Part shown: piece after piece, positions 26,355 to 34,529 of the stretch
Layout: every line of letters starts with the position of its first letter
Position numbering within the stretch: position 1 is the first letter of the stretch
Assembly (NCBI GenBank): GCA_937872175.1
Contig: CALMPI010000020.1
Span: 62,001 to 126,000 of the forward strand
Reading direction: 5' to 3'
Source of the DNA: an uncultured Flavobacteriales bacterium
GTDB lineage: Bacteria; Bacteroidota; Bacteroidia; Flavobacteriales_F; PHOS-HE28
Length of the DNA stretch: 64,000 nucleotides
Notes under the pieces: model-generated
The model's database searches: none
What the model was told of the DNA's origin: nothing
The model's input: the letters and a program-made list of their open reading frames with translations, nothing else
Program-made: the position numbers and the translations under genes

Positions 26355-27335
26355 TCACCCCAGGTGGGCGAGATACCACGGTATCGCCCGCTTCAGGCCA
26401 TCCTCGATCGCATAGCCCGGTTCATAGCCCAGCACGGTATGGGCCCGCCCGACATCGGCCAATGAGTTGCGCACATCACCGGGACGTTCGGGACCATGCT
26501 CCACGGGTACCTGGGCCACCTGCGGATCGTGCTCCTGCAGGGCCTCGCGCAACATGTTCACCAAGGTGAGGAGGTCGGTGCTGCGTCCGTAGGCGATGTT
26601 GAAGACGCCTCCGAAAGCCTCGGCTTGCGGGGTGGCAAGCGCGCATTCGACGGCCTGCACCGCGTTGCCCACGTAGGTGAAATCGCGGGTCTGTCGGCCG
26701 TCCCCGTTCAATACGGGCGGTTGATGGCGAAGGAAGCGATCGATGAACCGAGGAATGGCCGCGGCATAGGGGCCGTTCGGGTCCTGATGCTCACCGAAGA
26801 CGTTAAAGAACCGCAGGCCGATGGTCTCCAGGCCGAACAGGCGATGGTAGAGCCCGGCATAGGCCTCGTCCATGGCCTTCGTGACCGCATACGGGGACAG
26901 GGGTACGCCTTCCTGTCCTTCCACCTTCGGCGAGGCGGGACTGTCACCGTAGACGCTCGAACTGCTGGCATAGACGATCCGGCGCACGCGGTGCGTGCGG
27001 CACGCCTCCAGAACGTGCAGGAATCCCGTGAGGTTGGCGGCTTCGCTCGCGATCGGATCATCGATGCTGCGCGGTACGGAACCCAAGGCGGCCAAGTGTA
27101 CCACGCTTTCGACACCCGCGACCGCGTGTCGGCAGGCGTCGAGGTCGCGGATGTCGGCCTCCAGGAGGTGGAATCCCGGGTTCGGCACCAGCGCGGAGAT
27201 GTTGGCACGTTGACCGGTGACGAAGCTGTCGAGGCATCGCACGGTGCGACCATGATCAAGCAGTACGCGGCAGACATGGCTGCCGATGAAGCCGGCACCA
27301 CCGGTGACCAGAACGGGCCGGTCCTGCATGCTCAT
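26355..27335 (-). CDS. NAD-dependent sugar epimerase/dehydratase
   Basis: The 326-residue short-chain extended dehydrogenase has the NAD loop TGGAGFIGSHVC near the N-terminus, the catalytic Ser in YASSSSVYGD, and YxxxK as PYAVTK. The pattern is nearest to UDP-GlcNAc/UDP-GalNAc 4-epimerases (WbpP/TviC) and UDP-glucose 4-epimerases, supplying sugars for surface polysaccharide. I chose Met at 27335 because an exact promoter box ends 5 nt upstream; a start at 27329 is also in frame. It appears monocistronic. Confidence 0.85.
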   Translation of the reverse strand: MSMQDRPVLVTGGAGFIGSHVCRVLLDHGRTVRCLDSFVTGQRANISALVPNPGFHLLEADIRDLDACRHAVAGVESVVHLAALGSVPRSIDDPIASEAANLTGFLHVLEACRTHRVRRIVYASSSSVYGDSPASPKVEGQEGVPLSPYAVTKAMDEAYAGLYHRLFGLETIGLRFFNVFGEHQDPNGPYAAAIPRFIDRFLRHQPPVLNGDGRQTRDFTYVGNAVQAVECALATPQAEAFGGVFNIAYGRSTDLLTLVNMLREALQEHDPQVAQVPVEHGPERPGDVRNSLADVGRAHTVLGYEPGYAIEDGLKRAIPWYLAHLG

Positions 27336-27340
27336 GTGGC

Positions 27341-27348
27341 CAAAGCTA
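27341..27348 (-). promoter_or_regulatory. -7 promoter box of the epimerase gene
   Basis: TAGCTTTG on the reverse strand matches TAnnTTTG exactly and ends 5 nt before the ATG at 27335, which decides between two nearby starts. Confidence 0.65.
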
Positions 27349-27446
27349 TCGGTGACCGGAGGCCCGACAGCGGGCAGCACGGAGGATTATGAACAGGTGT
27401 GGGCATGATCGGGGTGACGGGAATTGCTGAAGGGTGAACCTTCTCG

Positions 27447-27470
27447 ACGTATGTATGGCCATACATACGT
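27447..27470. repeat. 24-bp perfect palindrome, copy 1
   Basis: ACGTATGTATGG is followed directly by its reverse complement. The central 16 bp are identical to those of the copy at 27673-27692. Probable dimer-binding operator; the regulator is not in the window. Confidence 0.7.
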
Positions 27471-27475
27471 TTGAA

Positions 27476-27505
27476 CTCCTGAGGGTCAGGGAAATGACCC
27501 AGGAG
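27476..27505. repeat. strong hairpin next to palindrome copy 1
   Basis: GGGTCA (27483-27488) pairs with TGACCC (27495-27500) around GGGAAA, extended by CTCC (27476-27479) with GGAG (27502-27505). There is no T-run, so it is not a standard terminator. Confidence 0.5.
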
Positions 27506-27672
27506 CATAGATCCGGGGACAGCGGTGACCCGCTCCAGGATCGATCCCACGCGGCCATCAAGGGTCATGAAAGCTGTTCTTCTTCACTTGATGATCATGC
27601 ATTTACATCCGCCCCAGCGAACACCTTCGAAGTGAGCCTTCATCCACCGACATACTCGTTCCTCGACAGAAC

Positions 27673-27692
27673 ATATGTATGGCCATACATAT
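27673..27692. repeat. 20-bp perfect palindrome, copy 2
   Basis: ATATGTATGG is followed directly by its reverse complement. It shares the 16-bp core with copy 1, whose centre is 224 bp away, and abuts an AT-rich patch. Confidence 0.7.
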
Positions 27693-27923
27693 TTTTAATT
27701 CGCTGTCTTTCAAAAGGTTAATCAACACCGCCCCGACCATCCGGATGTCCTCCATCGCCGCGGCATCACCGACCCCATCGCACGTGCATCGGTTCGACCG
27801 TTCCACATCCATCCGTGCGCACGCCACCGTACAGTTCCTTGAAGCTTGCGCGTGGTGGTCCGAGTTGTCCGTGCGCCGGATGCATGGAGGGCCCTTCTGA
27901 TGTGGGCGTTCAACTCCCGAACA

Positions 27924-28616
27924 TCACCCCTTCTTCACCGCCACCCCGAAACCCACCGTATGCCAACCCGGCGGGGTCAATGGGCACAGGACCGCGTCCA
28001 ACCGCCCCAGCACATCCCGCTGGCGCTCCGTGCGCCCCAGGTTCGCCAGCAGACCGGTGGTACGGACCTCCAACCGATCGAAGGGAGCGAACAGGGATCG
28101 GTCCTGCGGCAGGCGCAGGTAGCGCCAGTAGTGCTCCCAGGCCACGAACCGATGCCGCAGCCACTGGTGCATGCGGGTCCCCGCAAGGTTCTCCGCCCAG
28201 AGCAGCATGCCACCGGGCTTCATCACGCGATGCATCTCCAGCAGGGCCTGTGCTTGCCGCTCCGGGGTGCTCAGGGCGCCCAGCATGCTCTTGAACGCCA
28301 CCACATCAAAAACCGCGTCGGGCCGGGGAATGGCCAGCGCATCAATGGTCTCGTAGCTGATCAACTCCTCGCATTTCATCGCACGATGGAGGGCGCGGGC
28401 CTTTTCCGTGGGCCCGCGCAGGTCGCTGCATACGGTGGTCGATCCGTGTTGCGCGAGCATCAGGCTGAGCCCGCCGTCCCGTTCCCCCAGCGCGAGCGCG
28501 TGTCCGCCAGGACCCTTATGGCGCTCCAACGCGCGGTGCCATAGCGGGTAGGCCCGCGACCAGGTGCGGACCTCCCACTGGAAGTAGTGGAGCAGGAGAT
28601 CGGTCGGTGCGGACAT
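27924..28616 (-). CDS. class I SAM-dependent methyltransferase
   Basis: The 230-residue protein has a Rossmann methyltransferase pattern: the SAM loop is ALALGERDGGLS (motif I, slightly atypical), then the acidic VCSDLRG, VFDVVAFKSMLGAL (motif IV region) and LLEMHRVMKPGGMLLWAEN (motif VI). The substrate is unknown; similar proteins sit in surface-glycan or lipid loci. The start at 28616 follows a TTTCTTTG box by 4 nt, and that box overlaps the rny terminator. It is separate from the epimerase gene because of the gap. Confidence 0.8.
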   Translation of the reverse strand: MSAPTDLLLHYFQWEVRTWSRAYPLWHRALERHKGPGGHALALGERDGGLSLMLAQHGSTTVCSDLRGPTEKARALHRAMKCEELISYETIDALAIPRPDAVFDVVAFKSMLGALSTPERQAQALLEMHRVMKPGGMLLWAENLAGTRMHQWLRHRFVAWEHYWRYLRLPQDRSLFAPFDRLEVRTTGLLANLGRTERQRDVLGRLDAVLCPLTPPGWHTVGFGVAVKKG

Positions 28617-28627
28617 GGGACAAAGAA

Positions 28628-28653
28628 AAGAGGCGGCCCGTGGGCCGCCTCTT
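28628..28653 (-). terminator. rho-independent terminator of the zapA-rny operon
   Basis: A perfect 12-bp stem (AAGAGGCGGCCC with its reverse complement) closes a 2-nt loop. It is followed on the reverse strand by TTTTCTTTG, which also looks like the promoter box of the methyltransferase gene. Confidence 0.85.
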
Positions 28654-28671
28654 GGTCACAGCAGGATCATC

Positions 28672-30219
28672 TCACTTGGCCACCGCCACGCTTCGCTTCT
28701 CGCGGATGACCGTGATCTTCACCTGGCCGGGGTAGGTGAGCTCATTCTGGATCCGTTCGGCGATGAGCAGGCTCAATTCGTCGGACTGGGCATCCGTGAT
28801 GCGCTCGCTCTCCACCATCACCCGGAGCTCCCGGCCGGCCTGGATGGCGAAGGCCTTGGTGACCCCTTGGTAGCTCATGGCCAGGCTCTCCAGGTCCTTC
28901 AGCCGTTGGATATAGGCTTCGACCGCCTCGCGTCGGGCACCGGGACGGGCGCCGCTGATGGCGTCGCAGGCTTGAACGATGGGCGAGAGCAGCGTGGTCA
29001 TCTCGATCTCGTCGTGGTGGGCACCGATGGCATTGCACACATCCGGCTTCTCGCCGTACTTCTCGGCCAGTTTCATGCCCAGCAGGGCGTGTGGCAGCTC
29101 CGGTTCCTCGTCGGGCACCTTGCCGATATCGTGCAGCAGACCGGCACGCTTGGCGGTCTTGGGGTTGAGGCCCAGTTCGGCGGCCATGATGGCGCTAAGG
29201 TTGGCCACCTCACGGCTGTGCTGCAGGAGGTTCTGTCCGTAGCTGCTGCGGAAACGCATGCGTCCGACCATGCGGATCAGCTCATTGTGCAGACCATGGA
29301 TGCCCAGGTCGATGCAGGTGCGCTTACCGGTCTCGATGATCTCCTCCTCCAGGTGCTTCTTGGTCTTGGCCACGATCTCCTCGATCCGCGCCGGGTGGAT
29401 GCGCCCGTCCTTCACCAGCTGGTGCAGAGCCAGCCGGGCGGTCTCGCGCCGCACCGGGTCGAAGCAGCTCAGGATGATGGCACCGGGGGTGTCGTCCACG
29501 ATCACCTCCACACCGGTGGCCTCCTCCAAGGTGCGGATGTTGCGGCCTTCCCGTCCGATGATCCGCCCTTTCACATCGTCGTTCTCGATGTTGAACACGC
29601 TGACGCTGTTCTCGATCGCGTGTTCCGTGGCCACCCGTTGGATGGTCTGGATCACGATCCGTTTGGCATCCTTGTTGGCGTTGATCCTGGCCTCCTCCTG
29701 CACCTCCTTGATGTGCGCCATGGCAGCGGTGCGGGCCTCATCCTTCAAGCTGTCCATCAACTGGTTGCGGGCCTCTTCCGCGTTCATGCTGGCCACCTTC
29801 TCCAACAGGGTCACCTGTTTCTGGTGCATTTTGTCCACCTCCTCCTTGCGACGGGTCAGCCCGTCCATCTTCTGGCTCAGCTCCTGCTTCAGCTGGTCGA
29901 GCTGCTTCTCCTTGTGCGAGAGGTCCTGCTGTTGACGGCTCAGTTGCTGCTCCCGCTGCTTGATCCGCTCCTGGCCCTGTTGGGCTTTCTTGTCGCGTTC
30001 GCGGAGCTCTCGCTCGTGCTCCTCCTTCAATTGCAGGAACTTCTCCTTGGCCTGCACCAGCTTCTCCTTCTTGATGGCCTCACCTTCGGCCTCTGCTTCG
30101 CGCAGCAGGGCGTCACGACGCTTCCGAAGAAGGCCGTTCAGAAAGACGGCCACGACCGCGCCTCCGGCCACAAGGCCGGCCAGCAGGCCGATGATCAATG
30201 ACAGTATGTCCATGTCCAT
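28672..30219 (-). CDS. rny: ribonuclease Y
   Basis: The 515-residue membrane-anchored endoribonuclease initiates mRNA decay. Order of parts: N-terminal membrane helix (about 5-25), long charged coiled coil (about 30-190), KH RNA-binding domain with [12 protein letters not shown], then the HD catalytic domain with LLHDIGK and GAHHDEIE. Length and domain order are those of RNase Y. It is the last gene of a run with a coiled-coil gene and zapA on the same strand and is followed by a strong terminator. The order zapA-rny is a familiar Bacteroidota arrangement. Confidence 0.96.
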   Translation of the reverse strand: MDMDILSLIIGLLAGLVAGGAVVAVFLNGLLRKRRDALLREAEAEGEAIKKEKLVQAKEKFLQLKEEHERELRERDKKAQQGQERIKQREQQLSRQQQDLSHKEKQLDQLKQELSQKMDGLTRRKEEVDKMHQKQVTLLEKVASMNAEEARNQLMDSLKDEARTAAMAHIKEVQEEARINANKDAKRIVIQTIQRVATEHAIENSVSVFNIENDDVKGRIIGREGRNIRTLEEATGVEVIVDDTPGAIILSCFDPVRRETARLALHQLVKDGRIHPARIEEIVAKTKKHLEEEIIETGKRTCIDLGIHGLHNELIRMVGRMRFRSSYGQNLLQHSREVANLSAIMAAELGLNPKTAKRAGLLHDIGKVPDEEPELPHALLGMKLAEKYGEKPDVCNAIGAHHDEIEMTTLLSPIVQACDAISGARPGARREAVEAYIQRLKDLESLAMSYQGVTKAFAIQAGRELRVMVESERITDAQSDELSLLIAERIQNELTYPGQVKITVIREKRSVAVAK

Positions 30220-30275
30220 GTTCGGTGTTGGTTCACATGGACCACGTCCTCCGCAGTTGGAGAACGAAGCGCGGA

Positions 30276-30557
30276 TCAGCCGGCGGCCGTGCGCAGCAGC
30301 TCGTCGAGGCGGTCGAGTTCGCCCAAGGCCTGGGCATGCTCCTTGACCACTGAACCGTTGAGCGCGCGCACGCTCACCTCAAGGGCTGCCATCGCCAGCA
30401 GGTCCTGTTTGTCGGTAAGCGGGTAATGTGCGCGCAGCCGGTCCATGCTCTCGTTGATCTCCTGTGCGGCCTGGCGGACGTGCTGCTCCTCATCCGGTTG
30501 GATGTTGAGCGGGTAGGCCCGCCCGGCGATCTCGATCCTGATCGATAGGTCTTCCAT
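30276..30557 (-). CDS. zapA: cell division protein ZapA
   Basis: The 93-residue protein fits ZapA, which binds and crosslinks FtsZ filaments at the division site. It has the N-terminal beta part ([21 protein letters not shown]), the [14 protein letters not shown] helix and a C-terminal coiled coil. The start follows the coiled-coil gene by 21 bp and rny is 56 bp downstream, so all three probably share a transcript. Confidence 0.88.
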   Translation of the reverse strand: MEDLSIRIEIAGRAYPLNIQPDEEQHVRQAAQEINESMDRLRAHYPLTDKQDLLAMAALEVSVRALNGSVVKEHAQALGELDRLDELLRTAAG

Positions 30558-30578
30558 GGTCTTCCGCTCTTGCCTGGT

Positions 30579-30866
30579 TCAATCGTTCAACAAAGCCAGG
30601 CAGCGGTCGATCTCGTTCACCAGTTCATCGATCCGTTGCTTCGTTCCCTGACCCTCCTCCACCCCATGACGGGTTTTGGAGGTCCGGAGGACCTCGTTCT
30701 CCTTCTCCAGCTCTTCGATCCGGGCCTCCAGCACGGCGATGCGCTGACCCGACTCCCGCTCGGAGCTCCCGACGCGGTCCAGTTGGGCACGCAGTTCGCG
30801 GTGCTGGTGTAGGAGCTGGGCCAGCCGGTCGTGCACCGATCGAAGCCGCTCCACCAGTTCGCTCAT
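30579..30866 (-). CDS. small coiled-coil protein (possible ZapB-like partner)
   Basis: The 95-residue protein is almost entirely predicted coiled coil, with heptad leucines (LVERLRSVHDRLAQLL, IAVLEARIEELEKENEVL). It immediately precedes zapA, so a role with ZapA in division is plausible, like ZapB in enterobacteria, but sequence homology cannot be claimed. An exact promoter box (TATCTTTG) lies 31 nt upstream on the reverse strand. Confidence 0.7.
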   Translation of the reverse strand: MSELVERLRSVHDRLAQLLHQHRELRAQLDRVGSSERESGQRIAVLEARIEELEKENEVLRTSKTRHGVEEGQGTKQRIDELVNEIDRCLALLND

Positions 30867-30897
30867 CTGCCAGGAAGGACCATCCGTGGTCCGTGGT

Positions 30898-30905
30898 CAA
30901 AGATA
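30898..30905 (-). promoter_or_regulatory. -7 promoter box of the coiled-coil/zapA/rny operon
   Basis: TATCTTTG on the reverse strand matches TAnnTTTG exactly and ends 31 nt before the ATG at 30866. Confidence 0.6.
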
Positions 30906-31036
30906 ACCGCCCGCTCCCTTCGCCCTTCCGGGATCTTTGAACCCCCACTTGTTGATGCACGGCACCACCCACCGCCAAGGCCATTCCGGGCCACCGGGTA
31001 GGTTTGACGCTCGACCGACCGAACATACCCTAATAA

Positions 31037-31044
31037 CAACTTTG
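31037..31044 (+). promoter_or_regulatory. -7 promoter-like box of the M23 peptidase gene
   Basis: CAACTTTG lies 4 nt before the ATG at 31049, in a locally AT-rich patch (31021-31090). Confidence 0.45.
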
Positions 31045-31048
31045 ATCA

Positions 31049-32755
31049 ATGAGACATAAAATGTTAATTATCAATATTTTAAACGCGTTCATTTGCAGTA
31101 GTCAGGATCCTTCGTGGCCCGCCCCGCCAAGGCCCCCCCTGGACATCCCGCTCACCGTGGCCGGCAATTTCATGGAGCTGCGGTCCGACCATTTCCATTC
31201 CGGGGTGGACCTGAAGACGAACGGAATGGAGGGCCTGCCCGTGCGTGCGGTGGCCGCCGGACGGGTGAGCCGGGTAAAGATGAGCCCCTGGGGCTATGGC
31301 ATCGCCGTGTACATCGACCACCCGGGCGGGTTCACCACCGTGTATGGTCATCTACAGGCCCTGGCCCCGGCCCTTGCGACCCAAGTCCTTGAAGCCCAGT
31401 ACAAAGAAAAGGACTACAGCGTCGACCTCACGCCACCGACGGTGGAGCTTCAGGTCGCCGGTGGGGAATTGATCGGCTGGAGCGGCAACACGGGCGGCAG
31501 TTCCGGTCCTCACCTGCACTATGAGGTGCGCCGCACGGCCGACCAGCACGCCGTGGACCCCGAAGCCTTCGGCTTGGAATTGACCGACAGCCGAGGACCG
31601 ATCATCCGAGGGCTCCGGCTCTATGCCTTGGACAGCAGCGCGCGACACAGCCCTTATCCAGGTGAGGCCAAGGGGTTTGCCACTGAACCAGGGCCCGATG
31701 GCTACCGGCTGCGCTCGGGCGCTGAAGTGGCCGCGGTGGGACCGGTGGGGCTTGCGGTGCATGCCGTGGACCACTATGATGGCTCATCCAATGTGTGCGG
31801 GGTTCGGCGGATCGACCTCGATGTGGACGGCCGAAGGCTCTTCTCGGTGCACCTGGACGAGGTGGACTTCGGCCTGCAGCGATATGTCAACGCCCACATG
31901 GATCACGCCCTGTTCCGGGAGAACGACATGCATTACCATCGGTGCTACCGCCAGCCCAACGACCGGTCCATTCTCTACGACGGAAATGGGACCTTCATCC
32001 CCACACCGGGGCAGCGGCATGCCTGTACCCTCACGGTGCTGGACGCCAATGGGAACCAGGCGGTGCTCCGGTTCACCCTGCGGGGGGCCACCACCGAGGA
32101 GGCCCGGACCTGGCCCGGTCGCGCGTCCGGGACCAACGTGTTCCATTGGGACCGCGAGAACGTCCTTGTCCAGCCGGGTATCCGCTTCACCCTGCCAGTG
32201 AACGCCCTGTACGATGATGAGCCCATCACCTACTCCCGGGAGGAGGCACCGCCCAAGAGCCTCTCGCCCATGCATCAGGTCCTGAGCGACCTGGTGCCCC
32301 TGCATGTGCAGGCCGAGGTGACCTTGGAGGCCATGGACCTGCCCGTCGAACTGCGCTCCAAGACCGTGGTGATGAAACGCGACCGCAAGGGCCGCACCTC
32401 GTGCCTTGGCGGCCGCTGGAGCGGTGGGTGGGTCACCGCTCGCACCAAGTCCTTCGGCGCGTTCTTCCTGCGGGTGGACACAGTGCCGCCCACACTGACG
32501 GCCGTGGACCTGCGCTCGGACATGCGCGGCCGCGAGGCGTTCCGGTTCAAGGTCCAGGACGACCTCAGCGGCGTGGAGAACTGGACGGCCACGCTGGATG
32601 GCCGCTGGATCATGCTCGTGTACGATCCAAAGGCGAAGACCCTTACCCACCGCTTCGACCGGTACTCCGAAGGGTCCGGAACGCGCACGCTCGTGGTGGA
32701 GGTGGCCGATGAACGGGGCAACCGGGCCCAACGCACCCTTACCTTCCAGCGGTGA
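31049..32755 (+). CDS. M23 family metallopeptidase (LytM-like)
   Basis: The 568-residue secreted protein has a short N-terminal signal (MRHKMLIINILNAFICSS) and a LytM zinc-peptidase domain: HFHSGVD (first His/Asp zinc ligands) and HLHYE (last ligands), with TVYGHL between. Such enzymes cut peptidoglycan cross-links or act as division regulators. The remaining roughly 400 residues are beta-sandwich regions likely to bind substrate or surface. The stop overlaps the GTG of the GDPD gene (GTGA), so the two are coupled. The first 15 codons are unusually AT-rich for this genome. Confidence 0.88.
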   Translation: MRHKMLIINILNAFICSSQDPSWPAPPRPPLDIPLTVAGNFMELRSDHFHSGVDLKTNGMEGLPVRAVAAGRVSRVKMSPWGYGIAVYIDHPGGFTTVYGHLQALAPALATQVLEAQYKEKDYSVDLTPPTVELQVAGGELIGWSGNTGGSSGPHLHYEVRRTADQHAVDPEAFGLELTDSRGPIIRGLRLYALDSSARHSPYPGEAKGFATEPGPDGYRLRSGAEVAAVGPVGLAVHAVDHYDGSSNVCGVRRIDLDVDGRRLFSVHLDEVDFGLQRYVNAHMDHALFRENDMHYHRCYRQPNDRSILYDGNGTFIPTPGQRHACTLTVLDANGNQAVLRFTLRGATTEEARTWPGRASGTNVFHWDRENVLVQPGIRFTLPVNALYDDEPITYSREEAPPKSLSPMHQVLSDLVPLHVQAEVTLEAMDLPVELRSKTVVMKRDRKGRTSCLGGRWSGGWVTARTKSFGAFFLRVDTVPPTLTAVDLRSDMRGREAFRFKVQDDLSGVENWTATLDGRWIMLVYDPKAKTLTHRFDRYSEGSGTRTLVVEVADERGNRAQRTLTFQR

Positions 32756-33537
32756 GGCACCGAACGACCTGCGTGCTCGCGGTCCTGTTCATGGCGGGCT
32801 GCACGGCGCCCACCCCCCCCCCGCCGCGGTGGGTGGCCCACGCAGGCTGCGGAGCGGGATGCGAAGCACCGGCCAATACGGCCCTGGCCGTGCTGCAGGC
32901 GATGGTGCACCGCGTCGACGGCATCGAACTGGACGTGCAGCTCAGCGCCGATGATGCCTTGATCGCCTTCCACCCTGACCGGTTGGAGACCGCCACCAAC
33001 GGGCGTGGTCTGGTGAACGAACGCGCGTGGGCCGACCTCCGTCGGTTGAGCCTCGCGGACCGGCCTGAAGCAAGGCTGGCGCGCGTGGAGGACCTCCTCC
33101 GCCTGGACAGCACCGGAACCCTGCACTGGGTGTTGGACATCAAGCTGTTCGCTGCGGGCGACTGGGTGCCCTACCTGGACCGGTTCGCAGAAGTGCTTCG
33201 CGCGTTCGAGGCCGGTGGACCGGTGCCGGGCCGGGTCCGCGTGGAATGCCGGGACCTGGAGTTCCTGACCCGGCTCCGCCGCCGCGCACCCCATCTGGAG
33301 CTGGGGCTGGTGGCCCCGGACCCGATCACCGCGCTGGGCGAGGCCAAGGGTCGTGGCTTCCAGTGGGTGGTGCTTCCCCCGGGCCGCGCGAACAAGGCCG
33401 TGGTGCAAGCCGCCCACAGGCTGGGGCTGCGGGTGTCCACCTATGGCGCCTCCGCCCGGAGCGAACTGCGCACGGCCTGGGCCGCTGGGGTGGATGAGGT
33501 GCAGCTGGACGATCCCTCGGCGCTGCCGGTGCACTGA
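32752..33537 (+). CDS. glycerophosphodiester phosphodiesterase family lipoprotein
   Basis: The 261-residue protein starts with a lipoprotein signal (LFMAGC lipobox, Cys17). The TIM barrel has HAGCGAG...ANTALA in place of the usual HRG-x-PENT and the metal-binding DGIELDVQLS, so the first motif is modified. Catalytic competence therefore needs checking. Later strands (LDIKLF, VSTYGAS, VDEVQLDDP) fit the family. The GTG start overlaps the M23 stop. Its TGA at 33535 abuts the stop of the convergent small gene (TGATCA). Confidence 0.75.
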   Translation: MRHRTTCVLAVLFMAGCTAPTPPPPRWVAHAGCGAGCEAPANTALAVLQAMVHRVDGIELDVQLSADDALIAFHPDRLETATNGRGLVNERAWADLRRLSLADRPEARLARVEDLLRLDSTGTLHWVLDIKLFAAGDWVPYLDRFAEVLRAFEAGGPVPGRVRVECRDLEFLTRLRRRAPHLELGLVAPDPITALGEAKGRGFQWVVLPPGRANKAVVQAAHRLGLRVSTYGASARSELRTAWAAGVDEVQLDDPSALPVH

Positions 33538-33816
33538 TCAGCGGTCGACGACCAGCCGACCGGACCAGCCGCGGTCATCACCGATGACCCGAAGCGTATA
33601 CACGCCGGCGGCCAGACCGGCCAGGTCCACGGCCATCACGGCCGACGCGCCCACGCGTCCCACCTCCCGCACCACCGAACCTCCGGCGTTCTGCAGCACC
33701 AGCAACCCGCTCACCCCGGCCGGAAGACGGACGTGCATCACATCCTCGCCCGTGCCTGAACGGGCCTGGACGAAGGGAGCCACGCACAGCGCAACGATCA
33801 GGAGCAGGGTTCGCAT
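33538..33816 (-). CDS. small secreted protein resembling a lone T9SS sorting domain
   Basis: The 92-residue product has a clear signal peptide (MRTLLLIVALCVAPFVQA) and then about 70 residues with the beta pattern of a T9SS type A C-terminal domain (VMHVRLPAGVSGLLVL, VDLAGLAAGVYTLRVIGD, RLVVDR). No cargo domain lies between them. I chose Met at 33816 because the signal starts there and a box TACCTTGA ends 4 nt upstream. It may be a remnant of a larger cargo protein or a small secreted protein. Confidence 0.6.
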   Translation of the reverse strand: MRTLLLIVALCVAPFVQARSGTGEDVMHVRLPAGVSGLLVLQNAGGSVVREVGRVGASAVMAVDLAGLAAGVYTLRVIGDDRGWSGRLVVDR

Positions 33817-33820
33817 GGCC

Positions 33821-33828
33821 TCAAGGTA
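33821..33828 (-). promoter_or_regulatory. -7 promoter-like box of the small secreted protein
   Basis: TACCTTGA on the reverse strand ends 4 nt before the ATG at 33816; two bases from consensus. Confidence 0.35.
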
Positions 33829-33883
33829 GGGCGAAGGCCGGACCCTTGGCAAGGTCCTTGGAACTGCGGCGGGTGATGGGACC

Positions 33884-33891
33884 TACCTTTG
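33884..33891 (+). promoter_or_regulatory. -7 promoter box of the adenylation-cluster operon
   Basis: TACCTTTG matches TAnnTTTG exactly and ends 5 nt before the ATG at 33897. Confidence 0.65.
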
Positions 33892-33896
33892 GCGCG

Positions 33897-34529
33897 ATGC
33901 GAAGGATCATGCTGCTGCTGGCCCTGCTGGGGCTCTTCGAGGCCCGTGCCCAGGAGGCCGGCCCCACCCGCGACCTCGTCCAGTTCAGCGGGGTCGTGGT
34001 GAGCGGGGACAGCCTTTTGCCCGTGCCCTTCACCAACATCCTGATCAAGCACAGCTATCGGGGCACCATCAGCGATGTCTACGGCTACTTCTCCTTCGTG
34101 GCGCAGGAGGGCGACACGCTCATCTTCTCCGCGGTGGGCTTCAAACGCTCGCAGTTCGTGGTGCCCGCGGACCTTGAGGAGAACAAGTACAGCATGATCC
34201 ACCAGCTCAGTGCGGACACCATCCTGCTGGGGCAGGCCAACGTGTACCCCTGGCCGAGCCGCGAGCAGTTCCGCGACGCGTTCCTGAACCTGGAGCTGGC
34301 CGACGATGACTACCAGCTGGCCATGCGCAACCTGTCGCCGGCCGAGATGCTGCAGCGCATGGAGAACCTGCCACCCGACGCGTACGAGAGCTTCCGCTAC
34401 CAGATGGCCATGGACCAGACCCGACTCTACCAACAAGGGGGCATGCCCACCATCAACCTCTTCAACCCCATCGCGTGGGCGCAGTTCCTACAGGCGTGGA
34501 AGAGCGGGGCGTTCAAGAAGAAGCAGTGA
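33897..34529 (+). CDS. carboxypeptidase-regulatory-like domain protein
   Basis: The 210-residue protein has a signal peptide ending at about ARAQ, followed by a CarboxypepD_reg-like fold (VQFSGVVVSGDSLLPVPFTNILIKH, SDVYGYFSFVAQEGDTLIFSAVGF). It continues with a charged helical C-terminus. Such modules occur in Bacteroidota envelope proteins of unknown function. It is the first gene of a tight run; its stop overlaps the GTG of the adenylation-domain gene. Confidence 0.75.
   Translation: MRRIMLLLALLGLFEARAQEAGPTRDLVQFSGVVVSGDSLLPVPFTNILIKHSYRGTISDVYGYFSFVAQEGDTLIFSAVGFKRSQFVVPADLEENKYSMIHQLSADTILLGQANVYPWPSREQFRDAFLNLELADDDYQLAMRNLSPAEMLQRMENLPPDAYESFRYQMAMDQTRLYQQGGMPTINLFNPIAWAQFLQAWKSGAFKKKQ

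Larger units (their letters stand above)
27336..27923. other. gene-poor gap with promoter box, hairpin and duplicated palindrome
   Basis: This 588-bp stretch lies upstream of the epimerase gene and downstream of the methyltransferase gene. It has no convincing gene in six frames. It holds the epimerase promoter box, two copies of a palindrome with core ATGTATGGCCATACAT, a strong hairpin and an AT-rich patch at 27690-27725. Short open frames start inside the palindromes because GGCC is flanked by ATG on both strands; I regard these as chance. Confidence 0.6.

Noticed and set aside
27447..27692. LuxR-type lux box pair
   Set aside because: The palindrome does not match the lux-box consensus and no LuxR or autoinducer synthase gene is in the window.
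27434..27900. Short open frames starting in the two palindromes
   Set aside because: Start codons arise from the palindrome sequence on both strands; no signal peptide, motif, promoter box or consistent composition supports them.
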